Positions 18,579 through 28,700 of a stretch of 64,000 bases of DNA are shown here, piece by piece (the first letter of the stretch is position 1; every line of letters starts with the position of its first letter). Both the position numbers and the translations under genes were made by a program. The stretch comes from UBA1930 sp943371535 (GTDB lineage Bacteria > Bacteroidota > Bacteroidia > Chitinophagales > Chitinophagaceae): contig CALRVE020000018.1 in assembly GCA_943371535.1 (NCBI GenBank), positions 1-64,000 on the forward strand, in the 5' to 3' direction. Below the pieces are notes generated by a model. That model ran no database searches and had not been told where the DNA came from. It was given only the letters and a program-made list of their open reading frames with translations.

Positions 18579-19301
18579 ATGGTAAGTAAAAATGAGTTCA
18601 AATATATTCAATCTTTATGCCACAAAAAACAAAGGTTGTTAGAAGGTGTTTTTATAGCCGAAGGACCCAAACTATTAGAAGAATTATTGAGTAGTAATTA
18701 TGTAATTCAAAAAATTTATGCAACCGAACATTGGATTCAAGCTCAAATGAATCAACTAGATATAGTTACACTAGTTACAGAACAAGAATTGAGCCGAATG
18801 AGCAGCTTACAAACCCCCAATCAAGTATTGGCTATTGTACAACAAAAGCCCAATATTTTGCCAAAGGTTGAAGGGAAAATGAATTTATTATTAGATGGAA
18901 TACAAGATCCTGGAAATTTAGGCACCATTATAAGAATAGCGGATTGGTTTGGAATTGAAAATATTTTATGCACCGATGATACTGCTGAATTGTATAACAA
19001 TAAAGTTGTACAAAGTACAATGGGTAGTTTTTGCAGGTTGAATATTTGGTATGGAAATGTTGTTGAAGCTGTACTTGAACAATCAAAAATGCCTGTTTAT
19101 GGAGCTTTGTTAAATGGAACAAGTATTTATGAAACCAATAAAATACAAACAGGCATTTTGGTAATTGGTAATGAGGGAAAAGGAATTAGAGAAAATATTT
19201 TGCCTTTTGTTCAACATGCAATCACGATACCTAAAATTGGACAAGCCGAAAGTTTAAATGCAGCAGTTGCTACTGGCATTATTATTTCTCATCTTATCTA
19301 A
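18579..19301 (+). CDS. SpoU/TrmH-family RNA 2'-O-methyltransferase
   Basis: A 240-residue SPOUT methyltransferase with an N-terminal substrate-binding domain (KKQRLLEGVFIAEGPKLLEE) and the three family motifs: LLDGIQDPGNLGTIIRIADW, LVIGNEGKGI and IPKIGQAESLNAAVATGI. It uses S-adenosylmethionine to methylate ribose 2'-OH in rRNA or tRNA; the target cannot be told from the sequence. It starts 5 bp from the divergent tamL start, so its promoter must lie inside the 5' end of tamL. Its 3' end overlaps the convergent permease gene by 8 bp. Confidence 0.92.
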   Translation: MVSKNEFKYIQSLCHKKQRLLEGVFIAEGPKLLEELLSSNYVIQKIYATEHWIQAQMNQLDIVTLVTEQELSRMSSLQTPNQVLAIVQQKPNILPKVEGKMNLLLDGIQDPGNLGTIIRIADWFGIENILCTDDTAELYNNKVVQSTMGSFCRLNIWYGNVVEAVLEQSKMPVYGALLNGTSIYETNKIQTGILVIGNEGKGIRENILPFVQHAITIPKIGQAESLNAAVATGIIISHLI

Positions 19302-20526
19302 ATTGAATGGCTTTTACAGGTTTTATTTTTCTTATCATTAATGCAGGAATGGTAAGTGCAAGAAAACAAACTAAAGCAGTAATAACGCAAACCAAAATTA
19401 TTTGCCACCAAACCATACTTACAGGTGCCACTGAAACATAATAATTGCTTTCATCTAATGTAATTAATCCGGTGTACTGCTGCAATAAACATAATCCTAC
19501 ACCAATTACTAATCCAATACCAATTCCCACAATTGTAATCATTGAAGCGTGGTATAAAAATATTTTTTCAATGGTAGCGTTGGTACAACCTATTGCTTGC
19601 AAAATGCCTATCATTCGTATACGTTCTAACACTAAAATAAGTAAGCAGGTAATTAAATTTATGATTGCTACAATTGCCATTACAACAAACATTACATTTC
19701 TATTTACGTCTTGAATATTGAGCCAATCAAAAATATTTGGATGTACTTCTTTAATGGTTTTGCTACTCCAAACAGTAGGTAAATCTAGTGCATCATTTAC
19801 TTCGTTCATGGTAGTATAGTTGTTCAAAAAAACTTCGTAACCCCCAATTTCATTGTGTTCCCAATTACTTAATCTTCTAATTAAACGAATATCGCCAATA
19901 GCAAAAAGTTTATCGTATTCTTCAATACCTGTTTTGTAAATACCTACAACTTTTACTTTTCTATATGCCGAATTGCCTTCATCTGCCGATACAAAAAATA
20001 CTCTTATTGTGTCATTTACATGAATAGATAACTCAGTGGCTATGGTAGCCGAAACAATAATCTCAGGGCTGTACATACTATCAGAAAAATTCAACCATCG
20101 GCCATGCAACATAAATTGTTTTAAAGTAGCACTATCGTAATGGTAATCTATTCCTTTTAATAAAATACCTTCTATGTTTTTATCTTTTTCAATTACTGCA
20201 CTTTTTGTAGCAAATATTTGTACTTGTTTTACTTGAGGGTGAGCTTTTAAAGTAGCTTCAACTGTATCGTTTTGTTGAATGGGATTTTCTTCACTTACCA
20301 ACGATTTATTAATTGAAAAATGTTGTACTCTTACATGTCCCCAAAAGCTAAATACTTTTTCAGCAACTGTTTGTTGAAAACCATTTACAAAAGCCAACGT
20401 AATAATCATAGCAGCAACACTTAATGCAGTTGCAGTAATAGATAGCCGAATAATAAATCTGGAAAAAGATTGTTGTTTATTAAAAGCTATTCTTTTTGCT
20501 ATGAATACAGAAAGGTTCAATGGCAT
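19294..20526 (-). CDS. LolC/LolE-type ABC transporter permease (FtsX superfamily)
   Basis: A 410-residue inner membrane protein. One N-terminal helix (RLSITATALSVAAMIITLAFVNGFQ) precedes a periplasmic domain of about 220 residues. Three C-terminal helices follow with the FtsX-fold signatures ILVLERIRMIGILQAIGCTN and ending TIPALMIRKIKPVKAIQFR. This matches LolC/E-like permeases that lift lipoproteins from the inner membrane. The matching LolD ATPase is not adjacent. Related MacB-like permeases have the same topology, so substrate assignment is an inference; proximity to tamL fits envelope biogenesis. It has its own candidate promoter box at 20543-20550. Confidence 0.87.
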   Translation of the reverse strand: MPLNLSVFIAKRIAFNKQQSFSRFIIRLSITATALSVAAMIITLAFVNGFQQTVAEKVFSFWGHVRVQHFSINKSLVSEENPIQQNDTVEATLKAHPQVKQVQIFATKSAVIEKDKNIEGILLKGIDYHYDSATLKQFMLHGRWLNFSDSMYSPEIIVSATIATELSIHVNDTIRVFFVSADEGNSAYRKVKVVGIYKTGIEEYDKLFAIGDIRLIRRLSNWEHNEIGGYEVFLNNYTTMNEVNDALDLPTVWSSKTIKEVHPNIFDWLNIQDVNRNVMFVVMAIVAIINLITCLLILVLERIRMIGILQAIGCTNATIEKIFLYHASMITIVGIGIGLVIGVGLCLLQQYTGLITLDESNYYVSVAPVSMVWWQIILVCVITALVCFLALTIPALMIRKIKPVKAIQFR

Positions 20527-20542
20527 AATTTTGGTAAAGGTT

Positions 20543-20550
20543 CAAAACTA
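20543..20550 (-). promoter_or_regulatory. -7 promoter box TAGTTTTG for the LolC/E-like gene
   Basis: On the minus strand the octamer matches TAnnTTTG and ends 16 bases before the ATG at 20526. A clear -33 element was not seen. Confidence 0.4.
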
Positions 20551-20628
20551 CAGTGAAGCACTACATAAAACAAATTGGTTATTGTATAGCTTTGTTATAC
20601 TGCGTTGTGCTTTTTTATTTTACATTTA

Positions 20629-21918
20629 ATGATGAATATGAAAAAATATTGTACCATTTTAACATTGTTGCTCAGTAATTTTTTAATAGCTCAAGAAAGC
20701 CTTAGCGATGCTATACTAATGCCTAATATTAAAACGGTGCAATTGTATCAGCAAAATAACCAATTGAGTTTGCCCATGCTCAACTTATCTTCTAGCGATG
20801 CTATTGAATTACATTTTGATGATTTAGATGGATATGTTAAAAACTATTTTTATACTTTTCAATTGTGTAATGAAAATTGGGAAGAAGCCAATTTAAGTCC
20901 GTTTGATTATATCAAAGGCTTTACACAAAACCGAATATCTCAATATCGTGTGGCCTCCATTGCTTTAACTAAATATGTTCATTACCAAGCTTTATTGCCT
21001 GAGAGAGGAAGTGTACCAACTAAAAGTGGTAACTATATGTTGAAGGTTTTTTTAAATGGCGATGTAAGGCAATTGGCATTTACAAAGAAGTTTTATGTAG
21101 TAGAGAACAAAGCAAATATTGCAGCACAAATATTGCAGCCATTCGATAATCAAAAGTTTAGAACACATCAACGAGTACAAATAAGTGTAAATGCAACGCA
21201 GTTAAATCCAATTAATCCACAACAGCAAGTAAAGTTGGTAGTAATGCAGAACAATAGGTACGATAATTTGGTACGCAGTATTAATCCAGCTTTTATTAGA
21301 GGTAATGTGCTAGAATATAATGGCGAACAAGATTGTATATTTCCGGCAGGTAAAGAATATCGTTGGGTAGATTTAAGAAGTTTTCGTTTTGAAAGTGAAC
21401 GGGTAGATAAAATAATTAAAACCCAGCAACCCAATGAAGTGTTTGTAAAACCTGATGCAAGTAGAAGTCAACTGAGGTATACTTTTTTTAGAGATATGAA
21501 TGGTTGGTACAATATCAGTACAGCTGAAAATGTTAACCCATTTTGGCAAGGTGAGTATGCCAATGTGCATTTTACTTTTGTGCCAGATAATCAACAAGCA
21601 TTTGTAGGAAAAGAAGTGTATTTGTTAGGTTCATTTACCAACGGATTAAGCACAGAAGCAAAACTGAACTTTAATGATGATGATGGAGTGTACCAAACAT
21701 CTGTGTTTTTAAAACAAGGTTTTTATTCTTATACTTATGTAACTAAGGATGTAAAAGACAAAAAATCGACACCCGATGTTACCATAACAGATGGTAATTT
21801 TTGGGAAACTGAGAATGATTATACCATTTTTGTTTACTTCCGTTCATTAAGTGGTAGACATGATGAATTGGTTGGAATAACTAATGTCAATTCAAGAATG
21901 GGTAGGGGAGGATTGTAG
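20629..21918 (+). CDS. Type IX secretion system plug-domain protein (DUF5103)
   Basis: About 429 residues. A signal peptide ends at FLIAQ. The mature part has features I associate with the DUF5103/T9SS plug family: an opening SLSDAILMPNIKTVQLYQ, ELHFDDLDGYVKNYFYTFQLCN, and a C-terminal FTFVPDNQ...YLLGSFTNG stretch like a carbohydrate-binding-type beta sandwich. The plug protein occupies the periplasmic side of the SprA translocon gate. The ORF can be read from TTG 20605, but ATGs at 20629, 20632 and 20638 are better; the last begins MKKYC and would give the tidiest signal peptide. No other T9SS core gene is adjacent, although three likely cargos are in this window. Confidence 0.82.
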   Translation: MMNMKKYCTILTLLLSNFLIAQESLSDAILMPNIKTVQLYQQNNQLSLPMLNLSSSDAIELHFDDLDGYVKNYFYTFQLCNENWEEANLSPFDYIKGFTQNRISQYRVASIALTKYVHYQALLPERGSVPTKSGNYMLKVFLNGDVRQLAFTKKFYVVENKANIAAQILQPFDNQKFRTHQRVQISVNATQLNPINPQQQVKLVVMQNNRYDNLVRSINPAFIRGNVLEYNGEQDCIFPAGKEYRWVDLRSFRFESERVDKIIKTQQPNEVFVKPDASRSQLRYTFFRDMNGWYNISTAENVNPFWQGEYANVHFTFVPDNQQAFVGKEVYLLGSFTNGLSTEAKLNFNDDDGVYQTSVFLKQGFYSYTYVTKDVKDKKSTPDVTITDGNFWETENDYTIFVYFRSLSGRHDELVGITNVNSRMGRGGL

Positions 21919-22014
21919 TTTAGAAAAAGAGTATCGCTGTGAGTTGAAGACATAAACTCTAAACTTACAACCCCATAATTTACAACTTAAAACTTATAAC
22001 CCAAAACTCGCCAA

Positions 22015-22626
22015 TCATCTAAACGAAGAGGAAACAGTGTAACAAACTTTATCATTAATTCGCCAAAAGATTTCATAGTTTATTTTTCGTAAAGTTTTTC
22101 TGTTTCTTTTTTGTAATAATCTTCCTTGGGCATCATAATATTGTGGCTGCTTGTAAAATGCAAGGATGTAATATTTTTTACTTTCAAATGGCAGGGTTAA
22201 TGCAGATGCTCTGATAGACATGTACACCAAACTTTGTTTGTTATTATCTATATAGTAATCCAATTTATTAATCCATGTACATTTTATGCGTTGCATTTTT
22301 TTAATTAAAGAAATGGCTAGAGTTGTGTCGTAACCATATTTGTAAAGGGTATCAGATAAGTTGTTTTCACTTAAATTAAATTCATAAATGTATCTTAAAG
22401 AATCAGTTTTTAATTCAACATTTACATAGTTAAAAGTCTTTTCTGTAAATGATACAGTAAAAGAAGTTGTTTTATTTATTTGGTTGAAAATTTTTTCTAT
22501 TTGAATAATTTCTTGTTCATGCGTTTTGTAATATTTAGCTGGAAAATTTTTAGGAATACTTGCACAACTTGCAATTGAGATAAGTAGAAAAAAATAAATG
22601 ATATGCTTTCTGTTTTTCTTCATCAT
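22015..22626 (-). CDS. Uncharacterised lipoprotein coupled to a Cys-peptidase-like gene
   Basis: A 203-residue protein with a lipoprotein signal: Lys-rich start, hydrophobic core and lipobox SIASC with Cys21. The mature part is rich in Lys, Tyr, Asn and Thr, with predicted alternating strands (NKTTSFTVSFTEKTFNYVNVEL) and a C-terminal YEIFWRINDKVCYTV. I recognise no family. Its ATG overlaps the stop of the upstream gene (TAATG), which implies translational coupling and a shared job. Two adjacent ATGs (22626 and 22623) are possible starts. It is AT-rich like its neighbours, so there is no sign of recent transfer. Confidence 0.65.
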   Translation of the reverse strand: MMKKNRKHIIYFFLLISIASCASIPKNFPAKYYKTHEQEIIQIEKIFNQINKTTSFTVSFTEKTFNYVNVELKTDSLRYIYEFNLSENNLSDTLYKYGYDTTLAISLIKKMQRIKCTWINKLDYYIDNNKQSLVYMSIRASALTLPFESKKYYILAFYKQPQYYDAQGRLLQKRNRKTLRKINYEIFWRINDKVCYTVSSSFR

Positions 22627-23513
22627 TATTCTTTGGTAGTCCACGTAATTCCAAAAATTATTTTCTTTACTATATGAACAGGTAGTTGTTGTAAAGTTTT
22701 AAAACCATAGTCCCAATAAGTGAATGTTATTAAACCATCTTTTTCATGAATGCTCAGTAAAAACACAAAATGTGTAGGAATTCGTTTGCGTATTTTGTTG
22801 TGATTTTTCTTGTGCAGAATAGTGTTGTTTAAGTAAACGTACACTTCACCTACAGCAAGCTTATTATTTAAGAAATCGGGTATGTTTTTTATACTTGGTC
22901 TTAATAAGTCGGAGCCCACAGAATGTGTTTTTACAGTACACATTTTACGAAGCATTCTATTGAACTTAGCAAAGTTGGTAGCGGCCCAAAGTTTGTCTTC
23001 ATCTCCTAGTTGGTAGTTTAAATTAATCCAATTTAAATAACCTTTAAAATGATCGGCCAATGTTAAAAACCAAATTTGATCGGCATAATTAATATCTAAT
23101 TCGCCTTTAAACTTTAATAATCCTGCAGCTTTTCTTATTGCAAATGAAGGAGTGAAATACACTGTATTAAAATGAGCTTTTCCGTTCTTATATAATTCAA
23201 TCATAAACCTTACATAAGCTAAAGGATAGTTGGTAATACAACTATAACTCATAGCTGCATATCCACAAAAATTAGTATTATTTCCTCCATAAATGAGTTG
23301 AGGTTGGTTAATGTTTCTTCTTAAGTTTTTTAGAAATAAAGCTGAATTTATATTTATCCAAAAATCACTTTTTGGTAGTTGTTGAATACTGTCTAAAAAT
23401 AAATTGGCTGCTTTCTGTTGCTTAATTGTAGCACTAAATCCTTCTGCCTTTATGTTAGATAAAAGAACAACAATAAAAAGAAGTACACAAAAAGATGACT
23501 TACAAAAGAACAT
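22626..23513 (-). CDS. Exported protein with papain-like cysteine-peptidase signature, uncharacterised
   Basis: A 295-residue protein with an N-terminal signal sequence. I do not recognise the family, but the motif order suggests a papain-fold enzyme: NTNFCGYAAMSY (Cys83 at a helix start after Asn/Gly residues, as in C39/C1-like active sites), then PTHFVFLLSI (His248) and TYWDYG (Asp268) 20 residues later. The Cys-His-Asp order and final spacing fit a transglutaminase/papain-like triad. The middle part is basic and helical. It forms a two-gene unit with the downstream lipoprotein. It could process or crosslink envelope peptides. The function is inferred from motifs only. Confidence 0.6.
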   Translation of the reverse strand: MFFCKSSFCVLLFIVVLLSNIKAEGFSATIKQQKAANLFLDSIQQLPKSDFWININSALFLKNLRRNINQPQLIYGGNNTNFCGYAAMSYSCITNYPLAYVRFMIELYKNGKAHFNTVYFTPSFAIRKAAGLLKFKGELDINYADQIWFLTLADHFKGYLNWINLNYQLGDEDKLWAATNFAKFNRMLRKMCTVKTHSVGSDLLRPSIKNIPDFLNNKLAVGEVYVYLNNTILHKKNHNKIRKRIPTHFVFLLSIHEKDGLITFTYWDYGFKTLQQLPVHIVKKIIFGITWTTKE

Positions 23514-23664
23514 TTTGATTGTAGCAAAATATTTGTATGGTGCTCTGAGTGAATGTACACTTAATTGAGTTGAATTTGTATAAAGCTTTATAATGTTGTT
23601 TTTTATACTGAGTTTAATATCGAAAGAATTTGAATATTGTCAATTTTGGAGACTTTGTAGAGCT

Positions 23665-23702
23665 AAAAATAAAAACCCACTTCAAAAAAGAAGTGGGTTT
23701 TA
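23665..23702 (-). terminator. Rho-independent terminator of ahcY
   Basis: AAAACCCACTTC (23672-23683) and GAAGTGGGTTTT (23690-23701) form a perfect 12-bp stem with an A6 loop. On the minus strand the stem is followed by a T-rich run, 36 bases after the ahcY stop. Confidence 0.9.
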
Positions 23703-23737
23703 CTATCGTCTATTGAACTATTGACTATGTACTAATC

Positions 23738-25063
23738 TTAGTATCTATAAGCATCAGACTTAAATGGACCAAACTGTGGTATACCTAAGTATGCAGCTTG
23801 TTCTGTAGTTAACTCATCTAATTCAACACCAATTTTAGCAAGGTGTAAACGAGCTACTTTTTCATCTAAATGTTTAGGTAAAACGTATACTTTGTTTTCG
23901 TAATTAGCGTGGTTAGTCCACAATTCTAATTGAGCTAAAGTTTGGTTAGCAAAAGAGTTACTCATTACAAAACTTGGGTGACCAGTAGCACAACCTAAGT
24001 TTACTAAACGGCCTTCAGCTAATACAATTACATCTTTACCATCAATATTGTATAAATCAACTTGTGGTTTAATGGTATCTTTTGTATGACCATAGTTGGT
24101 GTTTAACCAAGCCATATCAATTTCAATATCAAAGTGACCAATGTTACAAACAATAGCTTTGTCTTTCATTAATCTGAAATGTTTTTCAGTAATTAAATCT
24201 CTACAACCAGAAGCAGTAACAATAATATCAGCTTCAGCTACAGCTTTAATCATAGGTTTAACTTCAAAACCATCCATTGCAGCTTGTAAAGCACAAATTG
24301 GATCAATTTCAGTAACTATAACTCTACAACCAGCACCAGCTAAAGAAGCAGCAGAACCTTTACCTACATCGCCATAAGAACCAACAACAGCAACTTTACC
24401 AGCCATCATTACATCTGTAGCTCTTCTAATAGAATCTACTAAAGATTCTTTACAACCATATTTGTTATCGAACTTAGATTTAGTAACACTATCGTTTACA
24501 TTGATAGCAGGCATTGGTAAAGTACCTTTTGCCATTCTTTCGTATAAACGGTGTACACCAGTGGTAGTTTCTTCAGATAAACCTTTAATGTTAGCAACTA
24601 ACTCAGGGTAAGTATCAAAAACCATGTTGGTTAAATCGCCACCATCATCTAAAATCATATTCAATGGTCTGTCGGCAGCACCAAAAAATAATGTTTGTTC
24701 AATACACCAATCAGCTTCTTCTTGTGTTTGACCTTTCCAAGCAAAAACACCAATACCAGCAGCAGCAATTGCAGCAGCAGCTTGATCTTGTGTTGAGAAG
24801 ATATTACAAGAACTCCATTTAACTTCTGCACCTAAAGCAACTAAAGTTTCAATTAAAACAGCTGTTTGAATGGTCATGTGTAAGCAACCTGCAATTCTTG
24901 CACCTTTTAAAGGTTGAGACGCAGCATACTCTGAACGAATACTCATTAAACCTGGCATTTCAGCTTCGGCTAAACGAATTTCTTTACGGCCCCATTCTGC
25001 AAGGCTAATATCAGCTACCTTGTATGGTAAGCTAAAATCGATTGATTTTGTTAATGTAGACAT
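23738..25063 (-). CDS. ahcY: Adenosylhomocysteinase
   Basis: A 441-residue NAD-dependent enzyme that hydrolyses S-adenosylhomocysteine to adenosine and homocysteine, removing the product inhibitor of methyltransferases. Signatures include YKVADISLAEWGRKEI at the start, LKGARIAGCLHMTIQTAVLI, EETTTGVHRLYE, the NAD-binding GSYGDVGKGSAASL and the C-terminal GPFKSDAYRY. The length is that of the short bacterial form without the insertion of about 40 residues seen in some groups. It is divergent from an Lrp-family regulator with a 119-bp shared intergenic region, and that regulator could control it. Confidence 0.97.
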   Translation of the reverse strand: MSTLTKSIDFSLPYKVADISLAEWGRKEIRLAEAEMPGLMSIRSEYAASQPLKGARIAGCLHMTIQTAVLIETLVALGAEVKWSSCNIFSTQDQAAAAIAAAGIGVFAWKGQTQEEADWCIEQTLFFGAADRPLNMILDDGGDLTNMVFDTYPELVANIKGLSEETTTGVHRLYERMAKGTLPMPAINVNDSVTKSKFDNKYGCKESLVDSIRRATDVMMAGKVAVVGSYGDVGKGSAASLAGAGCRVIVTEIDPICALQAAMDGFEVKPMIKAVAEADIIVTASGCRDLITEKHFRLMKDKAIVCNIGHFDIEIDMAWLNTNYGHTKDTIKPQVDLYNIDGKDVIVLAEGRLVNLGCATGHPSFVMSNSFANQTLAQLELWTNHANYENKVYVLPKHLDEKVARLHLAKIGVELDELTTEQAAYLGIPQFGPFKSDAYRY

Positions 25064-25182
25064 TTGATTAATAATTTTGAATGGCGAAGATATATTTTTA
25101 GAATAAAGTAATGTAATTAATCAAAAAATCAGCATAAAGATGTAAATTGTGTCAATTTTATAGTAATTAATTCTTTTCAGCC

Positions 25183-25683
25183 ATGCCAAAAACCATTCAA
25201 ACAGAACAAACAACTACTGCAAATTATACTTTAGATAAAACCGATTTAGCAATTCTGGCTTTGTTACAACAAAATGCAAGAACAACGGTGAAAGAAATAG
25301 CCGATAAAGTTCATTTAAGCACAACTCCAGTGCACGAACGCATTAAACGTTTAGAAAATGCTGGCGTAATTAAACAATATGCAGCTTTGGTAGATTATGG
25401 CAAAGTAAACAAAGCTTTAATGGTTATATGTTATGTATCGTTAAAACAACACAGTAAAAATGCTGGACTGAAGTTTATTAAACAAATGAATGAATTGAAT
25501 GAAGTAATTGAGTGTTATAATATTTCAGGTGAGTTTGATTTTATGTTGAAAGTAGTAGCTGAAAATATGGATGCTTACTATAATTTTCATGTAAATAAAT
25601 TAAGCCAAGGCGATAATATTGGTAACGTACAAAGTGTATTTGTAATGGGCGTTATAAAACAAACTCATGTGGTAGTATATTAA
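25183..25683 (+). CDS. Lrp/AsnC-family transcriptional regulator
   Basis: A 166-residue protein. A winged helix-turn-helix (LDKTDLAILALLQQNARTTVKEIADKVHLSTTPVHERIKRLENAGVI) precedes a RAM/AsnC ligand-binding domain with VIECYNISGEFDFMLKVVA and a final GNVQSVFVMGVIKQT. It probably binds an amino acid and forms dimers or octamers on DNA. An N-terminal tail of about 17 residues is Thr/Gln-rich. It is divergent from ahcY, so methionine-cycle control is possible but not shown. No terminator suited to this strand follows; the hairpin at 25691-25717 has its T run on the other strand. Confidence 0.93.
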   Translation: MPKTIQTEQTTTANYTLDKTDLAILALLQQNARTTVKEIADKVHLSTTPVHERIKRLENAGVIKQYAALVDYGKVNKALMVICYVSLKQHSKNAGLKFIKQMNELNEVIECYNISGEFDFMLKVVAENMDAYYNFHVNKLSQGDNIGNVQSVFVMGVIKQTHVVVY

Positions 25684-25717
25684 AAAAAATAGCAGAACTT
25701 GTACTAAAAGTTCTGCT
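25682..25717 (-). terminator. Terminator of the PHP-domain cargo gene
   Basis: AGCAGAACTT (25691-25700) and AAGTTCTGCT (25708-25717) form a perfect 10-bp stem with a 7-base loop. On the minus strand it is followed by ATTTTTTTTA, 26 bases after the stop of the large gene. The convergent Lrp gene lacks a T run on its side. Confidence 0.85.
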
Positions 25718-25742
25718 CCCAAAAAGTATAAAAAATTATTCT

Positions 25743-28700
25743 TTACAATTTCTGTATTTTCTGTGTAATTTTTTCATTGTTTAATAATACAGTTAAGTAA
25801 TAACTTCCAGCTGTTAGTTGACTTACGTCAACCAATTTATTTTGATTGCCTTTGATTACTTCAAGTTGTTGATGCAATACGATTCTTCCAGTAATATCTG
25901 TAATCATTAAAGCTGCTTTGTTATTACGAGTAGCATGAATGAGTAAATTCAAATGATTGGTTACTGGGTTTGGATAAGCTTTTACACTATTAATATTGTT
26001 ATTACTAGGATTAACTGCAATAATATTTGAATAGGTGAATCTGCCATTCTTGTCAATTTGTTTCAATCTGTAATAAGTAATATTTTCAATGATCGAATGA
26101 TCTACAATTGAATATTGATTAACAGTAGTAATTGAATTTTGTGCTCCAACAGAATCAAATGCAAAAAACTCATTTCCATTAAATGATTTTTCAATTACAA
26201 ATAATTGATTATTGATTTCATTGGTGGTTGTCCATTGAATAAGGGCATTTTTTGTATTGGTTAAATTCGCCGTAAATGAAATTAACTGAACTGGAACAAC
26301 TGAAGTTTTTGTGTACCAAATAGGAGAGGTGATAGTTCTATTACCTGCAATGGTAATATCCAAATAATAGTATGCTTGCTGACCGTTGGTTAATGCAAAA
26401 TCAGTGTATGTAAGAGTATTTCCATTTATACTATTGATTTGTATAGCAGGAATGCCACTTCCAGCAATACCATACATTAAACGTATAGTTGGAGTAATGC
26501 TTGGATTAGTTGGATCTATAGCATACACACTTATAGCAGGGGAATAAACATTTGTAATGATGCTGCCCATTAATTGGTTATTTATGGTAAACATCACTTT
26601 TGTATCACAATCTTCTGTTGCATAAAAATTTCTATTCAACATAGCATTATAAAAATGATTACTACTAATAGAAGGTGCAACTGTAACCAATCTATTATTG
26701 GTGCTTCTGCCAAAGTTGGTATAATGAGAATCATGGTCCATTATGGGTCCAATATGATAGCCCTTGCTTAACATTCTAGTATAATAATCTATATACGAAA
26801 ACGAAGATGGTGGATCTGAGTAAGTTGTATTTGTACTAAAAGCAGGACCACTTGCAATGGCCATTCCCACTACAGCACTATCAGCAGTTGAATTGTAAGG
26901 TAAATTACTTAGGTTATTAAAGTCTGAAAAAGATGGATGTGCAAACGTAGCAAAAGCATTGCCACCTAAATTAATTAAACTTCTAAATAATCCAGTGGTG
27001 CCAGTAGTTTCAGGTGTACCAACATAATCGCTTTTAGGTACAAATACATTGTAATTATTGGTTTCCCAGCCTATCAATTGATTGGTGCCATAAATAAGTA
27101 CATGACCCCCATTGCTTAATACTCCCCATTCCATACCAAACAATGCTAAAAAGCTAGATGTTGTGGCAGCAGCTGCTTGATTTAAGCCTGGTTGCCAATC
27201 GGCAATTTTCATACCCGCTGTTGCATGGTTATGATCTGAGATGCCTAAGAAATCCATGCACAAAGAGTTTTTTGCATAAGCATAATTATCGGCAGGAGTT
27301 AATGCATTATTGTCTTGATTACCATCTGAGTAAGAAGAATGTGCATGTAAATTGCCATAATAATAATTCAATGCAGCAACTGATGTAGTCGTAACGCTAA
27401 TGGTTAAAGGATTGGTAGTAAGATATTTTGTACCACCTGTACAGTTACTATTTTTTGCAAATATAAAATAGTAATAAGTGGTGGACGACGTAAGTCCATT
27501 GTCAATAAATGATGTTGAATTAGATGTTTGAATAATTGTACCATTACCTAAACTATTACCAACAGTATAATTGGTGTTGTTTATTGGATTACTTGATAAT
27601 GTAGAACTGGTAGATCTTACAATTAAATATCCATCGGCACTTGAAGTTGGAGCAAAATAGCCGTTTAGACTTGTGTTACTTGGTGTAATGCTAATGTTGG
27701 TTGGCTGTGAAGTAGGTATTGCACATACTGGTAATGCAACAGTTGAAACATTATTGCTAAGTGGATTTGTAGCATTATAAATTGGTCCTCCTGTACAATT
27801 TTGATTGTTCAACCCAAATACATAAAAATAATAAATGGTTCCACTTGTTAAGTTATTGGCTGTAAAGCTAGTGCCTGCTGTTCGTGTAACAACAGAACCA
27901 TTACCCAAAACATTTCCACCATTATAAGTTGTACCATTATTAAGTGTACCACTAAAAGTAGAAGATAAACTTCTTACAATTAAATATTCATTTGTATTAG
28001 CAGCAGGCGTGAATGTGCCTGTAATTGAGTTTAAACCAATATTGGTGAATTGTAAATTAGTAGGTTGTGTTGGTGGTACAACGCAAGGTAAAGCACCAGC
28101 CAATGTAGTTGCATTGCCAGTAAGTGGATTGGTTGTTAAATACAATGGCCCACCTGTACAAGCATTGTTTGTTGCAAATACAAAAAAGTAATAAGTAGTA
28201 GAAGCATCTAATCCAGTAACGGTTACTGTTGAATTATTTGAAATTGAAACTACATTGCCATCGCCTAATTCATCGCCCATATTATAGATGGTTAAATTAG
28301 TTGGATTGCTAGTGAGTACACTATTGGTGCTCATTACAGTAATGTAATTTTGTGGAGCTGGTGATGCTGGTGTAAAAGAAAATGAAATGGTGTTATTAAT
28401 TACAGTTCCAAGTGTAAAGTTCGTAGCTTGAGCTGTTGGTGTAGCACAAGGAGTTGTTGGTACAGCAGTAACTTTAATATTATCTATACTCAATCTTGGT
28501 CGGCTACCAGTTGTTCCTCCTGAACCATTATGATAATAAAACCTCAATTTAGCAGTAGCTGCATTATTGAATATTGTTGGTAATGCAACATTAATAATAC
28601 TACCACTTGTAGGACTATTATTGGTAAAATTTAAAGCTTGAGCTCCTGTAATTTCTGTAAAATTTATACCGTCTACAGTTGCAAATACTCTCAATGAGCT

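Noticed and set aside
22015..23513. Recent horizontal transfer of the unknown lipoprotein/Cys-peptidase pair
   Set aside because: Base composition and codon style look like the neighbours, and there is no integrase, tRNA or direct repeat at the edges.
25064..25182. A SAH or SAM riboswitch before ahcY
   Set aside because: The 119-bp divergent gap is AT-rich and lacks the conserved G-rich helices expected for these riboswitches.
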